Assembly: GCA_031290295.1 (NCBI GenBank)
Contig: JAITNT010000191.1
Span: forward strand, 1-23,978
Length of the DNA: 23,978 nucleotides
Source: Clostridiales bacterium
Lineage (GTDB): Bacteria > Bacillota > Clostridia > Christensenellales > DUVY01
Direction: 5' to 3'
A program made the position numbers and the translations under genes. Positions 15,199-23,051 of this stretch are shown in pieces; the first letter of the stretch is position 1, and the number at the start of each line of letters is the position of its first letter. The notes under the pieces are model-generated. The model was not told the DNA's origin. It worked only from the letters and a program-made list of their open reading frames with translations, and searched no databases.

Positions 15199-16911
15199 TT
15201 ATAAATTATTACTCATCCAAAGCGCGCGGTCGGTCAAATAATCGCGCACATACTTCACCTGCTTGGCAAAGGTATTCGCCTGAACTACCGCCTCCGGGCT
15301 GGGCCACACATAATAGCCTAAGCTGTACGGGTTCACATCCTGCGCCCACGCGACCTCCTTGCCCATGAACCTGTACCTTGTTACAAGGTCGCCGCTGAAG
15401 TTGCGAGCGACCGCCGCCGCTATATCCGTTTCGACAGCGCTTAACGCGGCTATAGCGTGGCTTATCTGCACCTCGTACAGCTTGTCGTAACGCCTCTTAA
15501 AATTATCCTTGAACCCGGTATTGCCCATCAACCGGCTGAACCAAATATTCTTGGTTCTGTTATACCAGCCCGAGGGATAAAGCGCGTCCGACATATACCA
15601 TGCGTTGCCTATCCCGATATCGAAATCCCACACCGGCCCCATCGACATTTTGCCGCCCGCCTTCCGGTTTACGAACAGACTCAAAGCGTCCGCGTCGGTG
15701 TTTTTTGTCAGCTCTTGTATTATCCAATAATCGATAAACGAATTCTCGTCGCATAAGCGGTTAAAGTCCGCGTAATTGCCGTCGTTGTTTATAAATTCAA
15801 TCGCGTCGAAAACGCTCTGGATATAGTCCTTTATAAACTTAAACGCCTGACTGTACAGCGCGGGGTTTCCGTCGAAGCCGTCGTCGTCGGCTTTAGGATA
15901 CTTCAGTACAAAATTGTAGTGATCGCGGAAGCCTCCGCGCTGCGGGAATATCTGAAAAAAGGTTTGCCCTAACACCTCCGTACTGTCGCTCGTCGCGCGG
16001 TCGTCAATCTCGAGCATAAAGCCCGTGTCTGTAAGCCTGCCGACGGCATCCGTCGTATAGCCCTCGGCGTCGACGCGGCTCTCTCCCGTCTCCGGTTGAT
16101 CCGTCAAAAGATACAACCCGTCGTATCTTCCGTTAAGCTCCAGCTCCACGTATACGCAGTTCGCCGAAAAGCTCATGCCGTCAAGGCTTCTGGCAAGCAT
16201 GTGCGCAAAGTAATTGCGCATAAAGGATTTGTCGGAATATTCCGCCAAAAGCGCCCAGTTCTTTACCTTTGCAAAGCCGAATACCGCCGTTTTCTTCTCG
16301 GCCTTTATTCTGTACGGCTTTTTAGGCTGTCCCCACGTCGAGTTCCCTCTCCCCCGGATTTGTATTTTCCAATCCGAAAGCAGGTACTCCGCCTTGGTAT
16401 TTGTAATCTGCGCAGTTGCGTCGACGTAATCGGTCTTCGACGTTATCGCCGCGGCGTCCTTGGTATCGATTTTTAGCGTGGGAATATCCTTAGTGAAGGT
16501 CACAAAGCGTTCCTCGAATTCCGCCGAAGTAATTTTTGTGTTAATATAAGTTACCGCCTCCGAATAATCTGAGTCCGCCTTGCCGCCCGTCGCTTTAACG
16601 CTTACCTCATATTCTCCCGCCGTAAACGACGCCGTACTGAAAATGTTTTTCGGCGCGTCGAAGGTCTGTCCGTTTAGATTGACGACATATCCCGTCGCGT
16701 CCGATACCGCATCCCAAACGATTTCGTCATAAAAAGAGTCTGCCCTGACGCCGACGGGCGTATTCATTTTATCCGTTTTCGGAATTTCTCCCGCAGGAGG
16801 CTCTCCCGACGGAAGCTCTCCCGACGGCGGGCGCGTTACCGCGCAGCCCGAGATGAATATTACCGTAAGTAACGCGCTGCAAAGCAATGCGGCAAGCTTA
16901 ATTTTTCTCAT
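15199..16911 (-). CDS. CotH kinase family lipoprotein with fibronectin-like domain
   Basis: 570 residues from the ATG at 16911, which starts a signal peptide with lipobox ISGC (Cys23); a 15-codon upstream extension in frame lacks a ribosome site and delays the signal, so I reject it. A short Pro/Gly/Glu repeat linker (PSGEL, PSGEP, PAGEI) is followed by a fibronectin type III-like domain (about 50-122) and the CotH domain. Diagnostic motifs are IRGRGNSTW (185-193), KKPYRIK, KNWALLAEYSDKSFMRN, GLYLLTDQPE, EIDD (301-304) and GPVWDFDIGIGN (425-436). CotH proteins are atypical protein kinases, best known from Bacillus spore coat assembly; secreted versions occur in cellulosomal and cell-surface systems, and the target here is unknown. 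It has its own promoter. Its 3' end faces the regulator's promoter region without an obvious terminator. Confidence 0.9.
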   Translation of the reverse strand: MRKIKLAALLCSALLTVIFISGCAVTRPPSGELPSGEPPAGEIPKTDKMNTPVGVRADSFYDEIVWDAVSDATGYVVNLNGQTFDAPKNIFSTASFTAGEYEVSVKATGGKADSDYSEAVTYINTKITSAEFEERFVTFTKDIPTLKIDTKDAAAITSKTDYVDATAQITNTKAEYLLSDWKIQIRGRGNSTWGQPKKPYRIKAEKKTAVFGFAKVKNWALLAEYSDKSFMRNYFAHMLARSLDGMSFSANCVYVELELNGRYDGLYLLTDQPETGESRVDAEGYTTDAVGRLTDTGFMLEIDDRATSDSTEVLGQTFFQIFPQRGGFRDHYNFVLKYPKADDDGFDGNPALYSQAFKFIKDYIQSVFDAIEFINNDGNYADFNRLCDENSFIDYWIIQELTKNTDADALSLFVNRKAGGKMSMGPVWDFDIGIGNAWYMSDALYPSGWYNRTKNIWFSRLMGNTGFKDNFKRRYDKLYEVQISHAIAALSAVETDIAAAVARNFSGDLVTRYRFMGKEVAWAQDVNPYSLGYYVWPSPEAVVQANTFAKQVKYVRDYLTDRALWMSNNL

Positions 16912-16958
16912 TTTCTTTCCCTCTTTCTGTAGAACCGGTTTTCTATACCGTAACACTA

Positions 16959-16987
16959 ATTCTACTCTACTTCCTTATCGTTGTCAA
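16959..16987 (-). promoter_or_regulatory. Sigma-A promoter of the CotH-family gene
   Basis: TTGACA (16987-16982 on the minus strand), 17-base spacer, TAGAAT (16964-16959). The predicted 5' UTR is about 40 bases and contains a small inverted repeat TAGAA-AACCGG-TTCTA that could bind a regulator. No copy of the LacI-type palindrome is present here, so this gene is probably outside that regulon. Confidence 0.72.
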
Positions 16988-17001
16988 TACCTTTTTATAC
17001 G

Positions 17002-17040
17002 TTATCGGGGCGAACGCATTTTATGCGTTCGCCCCGATAA
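17002..17040. repeat. Perfect 18-bp inverted repeat (GGGGCGAACGCAT type)
   Basis: The left arm begins TTATCGGGGCGAAC and the right arm is its exact complement, around a three-base loop, immediately upstream of the -35 of the CotH gene. Neither strand has a U-run after the stem, so it is not a standard terminator, though it could still stop or protect transcripts arriving from the lipoprotein gene at 17398. GGGGCGAAC...GTTCGCCCC hairpins recur in intergenic regions of many anaerobes, so it may be a mobile palindromic repeat. Confidence 0.7.
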
Positions 17041-17115
17041 TCCGGAAAAGAAAAGGAATTACTTTCCACCGTACACCCTGCCATCACCCGTACTCCGCGC
17101 AATTACCCGTACACT

Positions 17116-17163
17116 ATGCAATCAAACCCCTATCCGTGTGTTATTCTGAGCGTAGTCGAAACA
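17116..17163 (+). repeat. Composite intergenic repeat, copy 1
   Basis: Contains ATGCAATCAAACCCCTATCC followed by a TTCTGAGCGTAGTCGAAAC block (TGAGCGTAGTCGAAAC at 17147-17162). The same two-part arrangement recurs at 17191-17241, and the first part recurs twice near 23.8 kb. No ORF is supported in the 16957-17397 stretch, which consists mainly of such repeats plus the CotH promoter. Confidence 0.6.
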
Positions 17164-17190
17164 AACTCTAGCGCCGCTTTCAACACCCCG

Positions 17191-17241
17191 ATACAATCAA
17201 ACTAGCCCCCTCCGTCATGTTGAGCGTAGTCGAAACATCTC
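17191..17241 (+). repeat. Composite intergenic repeat, copy 2
   Basis: ATACAATCAAAC, then CCTCCGTCATGT, then TGAGCGTAGTCGAAAC at 17221-17236, identical over 16 bases to copy 1. The sequence between the two parts has diverged more than the ends. Confidence 0.6.
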
Positions 17242-17276
17242 TTCACCGCTTACCAATCATTCTCTTTACCCATGTC

Positions 17277-17305
17277 ATTGCGAGGAGCGTCAGCGACGTG
17301 GCAAT
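17277..17305. repeat. Imperfect palindromic repeat (CATTGCGAGGAGCG... type)
   Basis: ATTGC at 17277-17281 and GCAAT at 17301-17305 bracket an imperfect palindrome containing GAGGAGCG and CGACGTG. This element type is widespread between genes of many unrelated bacteria. It lies about 90 bases downstream of the 613-residue lipoprotein gene and may form a 3' hairpin for that operon. Confidence 0.6.
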
Positions 17306-17397
17306 CCAGCTTAACTCTATCCTCTCTCTACCCTCTTCGCCGCTTGCTAAGACATTTACTTGCCCTCTTCTTGTCCTCTTTCCCCGCACCCCGGGTT

Positions 17398-19239
17398 TTA
17401 GCAGTCCTCCTCGGCCGCCCCGCCCGTTGACGGAGCCGTAGTGTCGCCGCCGGTCTCGTGCCCGGAATGATCCTCGGCGGGCGGCTCCTGCGCCAGGTCG
17501 ACGCCCTCGGTGTAAATCGAGCCGTCGCGCACCGCCTCGATTATTTGCGCGGTCAAATCAAAGCTTGTATAAACCGCATAAAATCCGACAGAATTTAATA
17601 CCACAATCTTTAATCCCGAGCCGGAGAGCGCGGACAACGCCGTCTGATAATCGCGTGCGTCATAATATGTGAAGAGCTTCAGCCGCGTCGTAGCGTCCGC
17701 GTTCTCGGCGGTAATCAGCGTGCGGCGAACGTCCGAGACGGTGTCCGCCGAAAAGGTATAGCCTGCGTCGATAAAGGCTTGCGCAATGCCCGCCTTGCCG
17801 AGCAAATCTTCAAAAACCGCGCTTACATAATCGTTAGCGACAACCGCGCCGGTGCCCGCGCCCTCGGCGGTGATGTCCCCGGTTTCGCTGTCCCGCGTAA
17901 GCTCGGACTCGAAGGAATCGATTATTCCGCCCGCCGCCTTGTTGTAAAGTATAAGGTTCGCGGCGCCCGCCTTAGCGTAGCTCTTGCCGTTAATAAGAAG
18001 CTTAGCCGAGACCCCGGACAGCTCGAGAGCGTTTCTCGACGCGCTGCGTTCGCTGTTCCAGCGGCTCGCAAAGTCCGGAAAATAGCGGGTAATCAGATTC
18101 GCGTACAGCAACGCGTGCGTGCCGCTGTTGTTCCCGTCCGCCGCAAGCTCGCCGCCGCGCGAATCGGGCGCGCCGTACGTCGCCGTTATAATCGGGCTAT
18201 AAACGTATATCGGACGGTCGTATGCGGTATGCACGGCGGCGGTGTGAACCTCGCCGAAAATCGCGTCCGCGTTAGGGCTTCCCGCCCCTCCGAACAGCAC
18301 AACCCGCTCCCCGGGCGCGTCCAAAAGCTTAATCAACTCGGCGTAGCTAACCGACTTAAAATATTTATTGACAATCAAATGCGTGTTTTCGGTAACGCCG
18401 GCGGTATCGGGCGCGCTCAAGGCAAGGAACGGATCGAAATCGCCCTCCGAGCCGCGAATGCCGGCGAATAGATTATTAAGCTCGGCTTTGTACGCGCCGA
18501 GGTCGGCGGCCGTAAGCGTATAGCCCTCGGGCTTGCCGATAAATGGCGACTCCACGCGGTAGTCGATTCCGGATAACCCGGAGGCGGCGTATTGCGCGCG
18601 TCGCACCTGTATAAGCAGCGGCGTTACCGGCGCGGCAGCGTCGTCCGCGGTAAGCGTATCGCCCGACGTAAACGAACGGTTGATACGCTTCAACAGCGTT
18701 TCGCCGTTGTAGTAATAATCCTTGACGTTAAAATCGCCGTACGCGAAGGTTTCCCCGCCGTACGTATAGCTCGAAGCGTCGGTTCCCGTCAGCTCCCCGA
18801 TAATGCCTCGCGACAGCCCGCCGTCAAGCTGCGGATCGAAGAAATATATCTTTTTTACCTCTTGTGCCTTTGCCGCGGCGTATATCTCGCCTATAACCGC
18901 CTTTGTCGCGGCATCGGCGTTCCCGAACAGTATCGCGTAGTCGCCCTTGGGCTTTTGGCGGCTGCTTGCGGGACGGTTCGTGTCGCCTCCGATGTCCTCG
19001 GATATAAGCGCTATCAAATCGTTATAAACCAGGGTTTGAAAGCCGTGGTCGGACGGCAGCCCGAACGTATCGGCATAGTAGTCGTATTCCGCCGTTCTTT
19101 CAAAAACGGTTTTTTCACCCGGCTCGTCCGAATTAATCTGCTCGGCTCCCACGGGTATAATCGGGTCGAAGAATTCGCAAGCTCCCAACAGCGTCGCCGT
19201 AACGGCCGCGAACAGTACCAAAATAAATCTCTTTTTCAT
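17398..19239 (-). CDS. Lipoprotein with two putative thioredoxin-like segments, paralogue of the 675-residue protein
   Basis: 613 residues; lipobox LGAC (Cys21). It aligns along most of its length with the lipoprotein at 20909-22936. Shared motifs include FQTLVYNDL/FKTLVYHDL, FDPQLDGGLS/FDPELDGGLS, YFPDFASRWNSE/YFPDYTTRWNSE and FESELT. Two segments resemble thioredoxin-like strand-helix-strand units: GDYAILFGNADAATKAVIGEI near residue 98, and GERVVLFGGAGSPNADAIF near residue 310. In the second, the paralogue's WCPNS is replaced by GSPNA, so the thiol is lost. The only cysteines I see are the lipid-anchored one and the very last residue, after an acidic and His-containing tail. The ribosome site GGGAGG lies five bases before the ATG. 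It is the last gene of the cystine transporter operon, 99 bases after the symporter. The function is unknown; a binding or redox role towards extracellular cystine is inferred. Confidence 0.82.
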   Translation of the reverse strand: MKKRFILVLFAAVTATLLGACEFFDPIIPVGAEQINSDEPGEKTVFERTAEYDYYADTFGLPSDHGFQTLVYNDLIALISEDIGGDTNRPASSRQKPKGDYAILFGNADAATKAVIGEIYAAAKAQEVKKIYFFDPQLDGGLSRGIIGELTGTDASSYTYGGETFAYGDFNVKDYYYNGETLLKRINRSFTSGDTLTADDAAAPVTPLLIQVRRAQYAASGLSGIDYRVESPFIGKPEGYTLTAADLGAYKAELNNLFAGIRGSEGDFDPFLALSAPDTAGVTENTHLIVNKYFKSVSYAELIKLLDAPGERVVLFGGAGSPNADAIFGEVHTAAVHTAYDRPIYVYSPIITATYGAPDSRGGELAADGNNSGTHALLYANLITRYFPDFASRWNSERSASRNALELSGVSAKLLINGKSYAKAGAANLILYNKAAGGIIDSFESELTRDSETGDITAEGAGTGAVVANDYVSAVFEDLLGKAGIAQAFIDAGYTFSADTVSDVRRTLITAENADATTRLKLFTYYDARDYQTALSALSGSGLKIVVLNSVGFYAVYTSFDLTAQIIEAVRDGSIYTEGVDLAQEPPAEDHSGHETGGDTTAPSTGGAAEEDC

Positions 19240-19338
19240 TATAACCTCCCTAGGTTAACTTGTATGTGACGGACGGTTTAGACCGCCGTATAAAACAAAC
19301 GCATTTTTAACGCGCTTGCAGTGCTTCCGCCGCGCGGC

Positions 19339-20805
19339 TTACGCGTTTTGCGCTTTCGGTTCCGCCGGAGCGGCCGCCGCCCGCGCCTTATCCGCGTCCT
19401 CGACGGAAATCAAATCGTGAAGCACGTCCTTGTTTATGTCGCGTTCAAATTTGCCTATTACGTAGCCCGCCAGCATGCTGTCGCTGACGTTGAGGAAGGT
19501 GCGTCCCATGTCTATGATAAAGTCGACCGAAATAAGTATGCCTACCAGCTCCACAGGAAGCCCCAGGAACGAGAGCACGACCAGCGAAACGTTAGTCGCG
19601 CCGCCGCCTACGCCCGCGGTACCTATCGAAGCGATTACCGCGTAAATTACCAGCGGTATCGTGAAATACATAGACCAGACGTTCCACGACTGTCCCGCTC
19701 CTCCCTGCGCCATTCCCACAAGCAACGCGAGCATTACCGGATAAACGCCCGCGCAGCCGTTCTGACCGATACAGGTGCCGAGCGTACCCGCGATATTAGC
19801 GTTAGCGTCGCTTACGCCGAGCTTGCGCTGCGCCTGAATCGTTAAAGGAAGGGTAGCCGCGCTGCTTCTTGACGCGAACGCAAACAGAAGCGCGGGCGAC
19901 GCCTTCTTAAAGAAGCGTATCGGGTTGGTTCCGAGTATCCACAACAGCGCGAGGTGCAGTATGAACACGACCGCCATCATAACGAACGAAATACCGATTA
20001 TCGACAAAAGGTCGGTTATAGCCCGCCAGCTTGCCGTCGCCGCGCGCGCCGCGATAACGCCGAGCACGCCGTAAGGCGTCAAGCCGATAACGAAGTCCAC
20101 GACCTGCATAACGAACTCGCGGGCGGTATCCAAGAAGCTTTGAAACCTCTCGCCGATTTTCGGGCTTTCCTTGCGTATCACCAAATATGCAAGCCCTATG
20201 AGCACCGCGATTATTACGACGGACAGCACCTCGTTAGAGGAAAACGCCGCGAACAGATTGGACGGGATAAGCCCGAGGATAGTCGTCGGGATATCGGCGG
20301 GCTCCTTTACGGAGGGATTCGCCGCGATAAGATTGTTGGCGTTTACGCCGGAAATCCGCATGATTACTATAGTGATTACCGCGGATATAGCGGTGGTAAG
20401 CAGCAGGAAGCCGATTATCAGAGCGGACTTTTTTACGCCGCCGCCCGCGCCCGTGGTTTTGGAAAAGGCCGTTACTATGGACACCGCGACGATAGGCGTT
20501 ACCACGAACTGCAGCAGCTTGGTAAAGCCCGTGCCGACGATATTAATCCACTTGCGCAACGATTCTCCCGTCGCGCCCAACGTTACGACGGTCTCGTCCG
20601 CGCCCGTAACCGCGTTTACCGCCGTCGTTTGCTCGTTGAAAAGCACCTGCATAAGAATGCCGAAAACGATGCCCAGTCCCAGGGCGATTGCCACGCGCGC
20701 GGTAAAGCTGAGCTTCAGCTTCCGCTTGAAAATGAACAGCAGGAAAAACAATCCCGCAAAAATTATAATCCCGAGCAGTACCCATAGGGTATCGAGTGTA
20801 AACAT
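19339..20805 (-). CDS. tcyP: L-cystine:cation symporter, TcyP (YdjN) type of the DAACS family
   Basis: 488 residues, an integral membrane transporter of the dicarboxylate/amino acid:cation symporter family. Features match TcyP rather than glutamate transporters: FAFASRSSAATLPL (308-321) with the Ser-rich hairpin, IGQNGCAGVYP (346-356), AGVGGGATNVSLVVL (397-411) and IDMGRTFLNVSDSMLAG (431-447). These closely recall Escherichia coli YdjN/TcyP, which imports L-cystine. A loop of about 20 residues near position 58-80 (TTAVNAVTGADETV) and a C-terminal Ala/Pro-rich tail are extra. GGGAG lies twelve bases before the ATG. It sits between two paralogous thioredoxin-like lipoproteins and downstream of a cysteine-rich leader ORF, which supports cystine as substrate. 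A strongly structured 103-base gap precedes it. Confidence 0.9.
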   Translation of the reverse strand: MFTLDTLWVLLGIIIFAGLFFLLFIFKRKLKLSFTARVAIALGLGIVFGILMQVLFNEQTTAVNAVTGADETVVTLGATGESLRKWINIVGTGFTKLLQFVVTPIVAVSIVTAFSKTTGAGGGVKKSALIIGFLLLTTAISAVITIVIMRISGVNANNLIAANPSVKEPADIPTTILGLIPSNLFAAFSSNEVLSVVIIAVLIGLAYLVIRKESPKIGERFQSFLDTAREFVMQVVDFVIGLTPYGVLGVIAARAATASWRAITDLLSIIGISFVMMAVVFILHLALLWILGTNPIRFFKKASPALLFAFASRSSAATLPLTIQAQRKLGVSDANANIAGTLGTCIGQNGCAGVYPVMLALLVGMAQGGAGQSWNVWSMYFTIPLVIYAVIASIGTAGVGGGATNVSLVVLSFLGLPVELVGILISVDFIIDMGRTFLNVSDSMLAGYVIGKFERDINKDVLHDLISVEDADKARAAAAPAEPKAQNA

Positions 20806-20835
20806 TTTATTTTAATTCTCCCGTGTTACATGTGT

Positions 20836-20898
20836 GAAAGGTCCTCCCTCAAAAAAAGGAAGACCTTTCGGACATGCGTTCTTTCGGTTGCCGAAAGA
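20836..20898 (-). promoter_or_regulatory. Nested alternative hairpins between the 675-residue lipoprotein and tcyP
   Basis: On the minus-strand transcript, hairpin 1 (20898-20880) is TCTTTCGG-CAA-CCGAAAGA. Hairpin 2 (20869-20836) is GAAAGGTCTTCC, a U-rich loop, then GGAGGACCTTTC, with CATGT/ACATG extending it outward. The left arm of hairpin 1 can instead pair with the second CCGAAAGG block, placing a seven-U run directly after that stem like an intrinsic terminator. The two arrangements are mutually exclusive. Attenuation of tcyP or mRNA processing is possible; no energies were computed. Confidence 0.5.
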
Positions 20899-20908
20899 CC
20901 CTTCTTTT

Positions 20909-22936
20909 TTATTTAGAGGTCCAGCCGAGCGCCGTCAACACGTTGAGCGCGTTGCCGCTGCCGTAATATAGGATATTTGACGCGCCGCTGTTAAGCTGCT
21001 TGACGCCGTTGCTTGCCAGGGCGGTTTTTTCCGCCGCGAGGTTAAACGGATACGGGGTAGTAGAGACTCCGCCGTTAGTGCCGTCGCCGAAGGTTGCCGC
21101 GCCCGCCGCGTCCGCGTAGTAGTAGGATATCGCCGTCACATAATCGTCGGCGCTTCTCGACGCGGTCAACGTCGCCTCAAGCCCCGAGAAGGAAACGGTT
21201 ACGCTGTAGCCCGCGTTTTGGAAGCTCTCCGTGAAGCCGGCCTTTGCGAATATATTGCCGAAAATCGTCGTGCGGAACTGATTGGCGACGCTCGCGGGAT
21301 CCTTTACGTTGGATACCAAGTTATTATCGGACGCGTTCCACGTAAGCTCGGACTCGAAGTCGGCGATTACGCCGCCGTTTATGTCCTTGTTGTAGAGGAA
21401 GAAAGCCGGCACGACGATACGCGTTACCGCCTCTCCGCCGATAGTGAGTACGTCGTTTGAAGCGGTGGATTGACGCTGCAGCACCTTCTTAGTAAGCGTA
21501 CCCTCCGAATTCCAGCGCGTGGTATAATCCGGGAAGTAATTTCTGATTAAGTGCTTATAAAGGCTCGCGTGGTTTCCGGTAGCGCTCGAAGTAGGAGCAC
21601 TCTCGCTGTCGCGTATACGGCTGGAGCCTAAATCGCCCACAAGGCGCGGGTCGAACAGGTAAACCGTGCCCGTATAGCCCGCCTTTTGCGCCTCGGATTG
21701 AGCGCCCGCGTACAGCGTCGCGCTGTTAGGGCACCACAATCCGCCCCAGTAGATGAAATGCTCGCCGGACGTTTGCAGCAACGCGTCTACCTCGGCAAAG
21801 GTAAGCGTCTGGAAAACCTGATTGTCGAGCAGGCGCGTCGTTCCGCCGCCGCTGACCTGAGCCTGATTCTTTACGGTAAATACGTCGTACTCCTTGAGAT
21901 TCGCCTTAGTTACCTTCGTGTCGAAAAAGCTTCTTATTTCCGCCTTGTACGCGTTTGCTTCCAGGAACGCCCTGTCGTACTTAAAGCTCGTAACGTTCGA
22001 GTCCTTAACCGCCGCCGTCCTCTTACTGAACACGGTCTTGGTCAATTGGGTGTCCGCCGCGATTCCCTCGGGAGAAACTATTGTGCCCTCGGGCAAGCCC
22101 GCCGTCGGGGTGCCGTACGGAACGGTCGGGACATAGGTGTCGGGCAGCACGTCATAAAGCGTGGAGTTATAATTTGTCGCGGTCGCTTTGGCGTCGTACA
22201 CGTTAGAGTACGAATCACCGGAAGCGGCGCGCAATTCGATAGTTTCGGGAACGGCCGCGTCCCGTTCATTAGTGATTACGAGCAATTGCGGCGTTATAAT
22301 TTTACCGTTGCCGTCAACCGCTAATTTCTTTGTCCCTAACGACGCGTTGAGTTGTTGCAGCAACGTTGTCGTTGCGTCCCATTTATAATCGGAAATATTC
22401 AGGTCGTCGTAATAATAATCGGTGCCGTTTAAGGTGTAGCCGATTCTGCCTATGTTAGACGACTCCTTGGCGTTGTCGCCGATTCTTCCGACTATGGACT
22501 CGGAAAGCCCGCCGTCAAGCTCGGGGTCAAACACCAGAATTTCCTTGATGCCTTTTTCCTTGGCGACGTCGTTAATAACGCCGATGACGCCCTGCGTATA
22601 CGTGTCGTTCGCGCTGCCGATAAGCACTATGTACTCGCCCGGAGTTACGCGCGGATTAGTTATCAGGTGATAGAGGTCATGGTATACCAGCGTCTTGAAC
22701 ACGCTGCCTAAGCCTACGCCCTTGTAGGACTGCGCATAGTAGTCAAACGGCGCGGCGGCGGTCGCGGTCGCATTGCTCCCGTCCGCCCCCTGCGAACCCT
22801 GCGGTCCGGCGGGACCCGTTGCGCCGGAATCGCCCTTCTCTCCCTGCAAGCCGGCGCCGGCGCAGCCGGTGAACGCCAGTAAGGCTGTAAATACAATCGC
22901 GGCAAAAGCCGTTATTTTGGTTTTATGGTGTTTCAT
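20909..22936 (-). CDS. Lipoprotein with collagen-like stretch and two putative thioredoxin-like segments (one with WCPNS)
   Basis: 675 residues. Signal peptide with lipobox FTGC (Cys25). Residues 29-53 form eight collagen-type Gly-X-Y triplets (GEKGDSGATGPAGPQG core), probably a stiff stalk. The first thioredoxin-like segment is GEYIVLIGSANDTYTQGVIG at about 100-119, ending FDPELDGGLS (136-145). The second is FIYWGGLWCPNSATLYAG, with Trp401 and Cys402 followed by Pro-Asn-Ser, a CxxS-type site rather than the CxxC of disulfide reductases, ending FDPRLVGDLG. I see no cysteine other than Cys25 and Cys402. AGGAG precedes the ATG. It is the first large gene after a strong promoter and a cysteine-rich leader ORF, and is followed by a cystine symporter. 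It probably handles or senses extracellular thiols or cystine; this is inferred, and I do not recognise the family. Confidence 0.82.
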   Translation of the reverse strand: MKHHKTKITAFAAIVFTALLAFTGCAGAGLQGEKGDSGATGPAGPQGSQGADGSNATATAAAPFDYYAQSYKGVGLGSVFKTLVYHDLYHLITNPRVTPGEYIVLIGSANDTYTQGVIGVINDVAKEKGIKEILVFDPELDGGLSESIVGRIGDNAKESSNIGRIGYTLNGTDYYYDDLNISDYKWDATTTLLQQLNASLGTKKLAVDGNGKIITPQLLVITNERDAAVPETIELRAASGDSYSNVYDAKATATNYNSTLYDVLPDTYVPTVPYGTPTAGLPEGTIVSPEGIAADTQLTKTVFSKRTAAVKDSNVTSFKYDRAFLEANAYKAEIRSFFDTKVTKANLKEYDVFTVKNQAQVSGGGTTRLLDNQVFQTLTFAEVDALLQTSGEHFIYWGGLWCPNSATLYAGAQSEAQKAGYTGTVYLFDPRLVGDLGSSRIRDSESAPTSSATGNHASLYKHLIRNYFPDYTTRWNSEGTLTKKVLQRQSTASNDVLTIGGEAVTRIVVPAFFLYNKDINGGVIADFESELTWNASDNNLVSNVKDPASVANQFRTTIFGNIFAKAGFTESFQNAGYSVTVSFSGLEATLTASRSADDYVTAISYYYADAAGAATFGDGTNGGVSTTPYPFNLAAEKTALASNGVKQLNSGASNILYYGSGNALNVLTALGWTSK

Positions 22937-23008
22937 TTTGTTTTCTCCTAAAATTTATTATTTGTTTTCCTTAGAGTTGTTTAGAAATTAAACTACTTCG
23001 TTGTTATA

Positions 23009-23041
23009 TCGCGGCTTCGGCAAATTTTTGCTTATCCGCGA
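23009..23041 (-). other. Leader-region hairpin after the cysteine-rich ORF
   Basis: TCGCGG (23041-23036 on the minus strand) and CCGCGA (23014-23009) form a stem enclosing an inner GCAA/TTGC pair, starting about ten bases after the leader stop codon. Arms within the leader ORF (TTCGCGC, and ACAAGC with GCTTGT around the Cys codons) could compete with it. No U-run follows, so any control would be through alternative folding or Rho rather than a simple intrinsic terminator. Confidence 0.4.
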
Positions 23042-23051
23042 CCGTCTATAG

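Noticed and set aside
14094..15368. 424-codon plus-strand ORF opposite the LacI-type gene and the end of the CotH gene
   Set aside because: It runs through the promoter and operators of the regulator, has no ribosome site and no recognisable domain.
16912..16956. Fifteen-codon extension of the CotH-family protein
   Set aside because: It would start within a few bases of the predicted -10 element and put extra residues before a good lipoprotein signal.
17002..17040. Perfect 18-bp hairpin as a Rho-independent terminator
   Set aside because: No U-run follows on either strand; better treated as a palindromic repeat.
17116..17241. Repeats as a CRISPR array
   Set aside because: Only two composite copies with uneven spacing, no constant spacers and no cas genes nearby.
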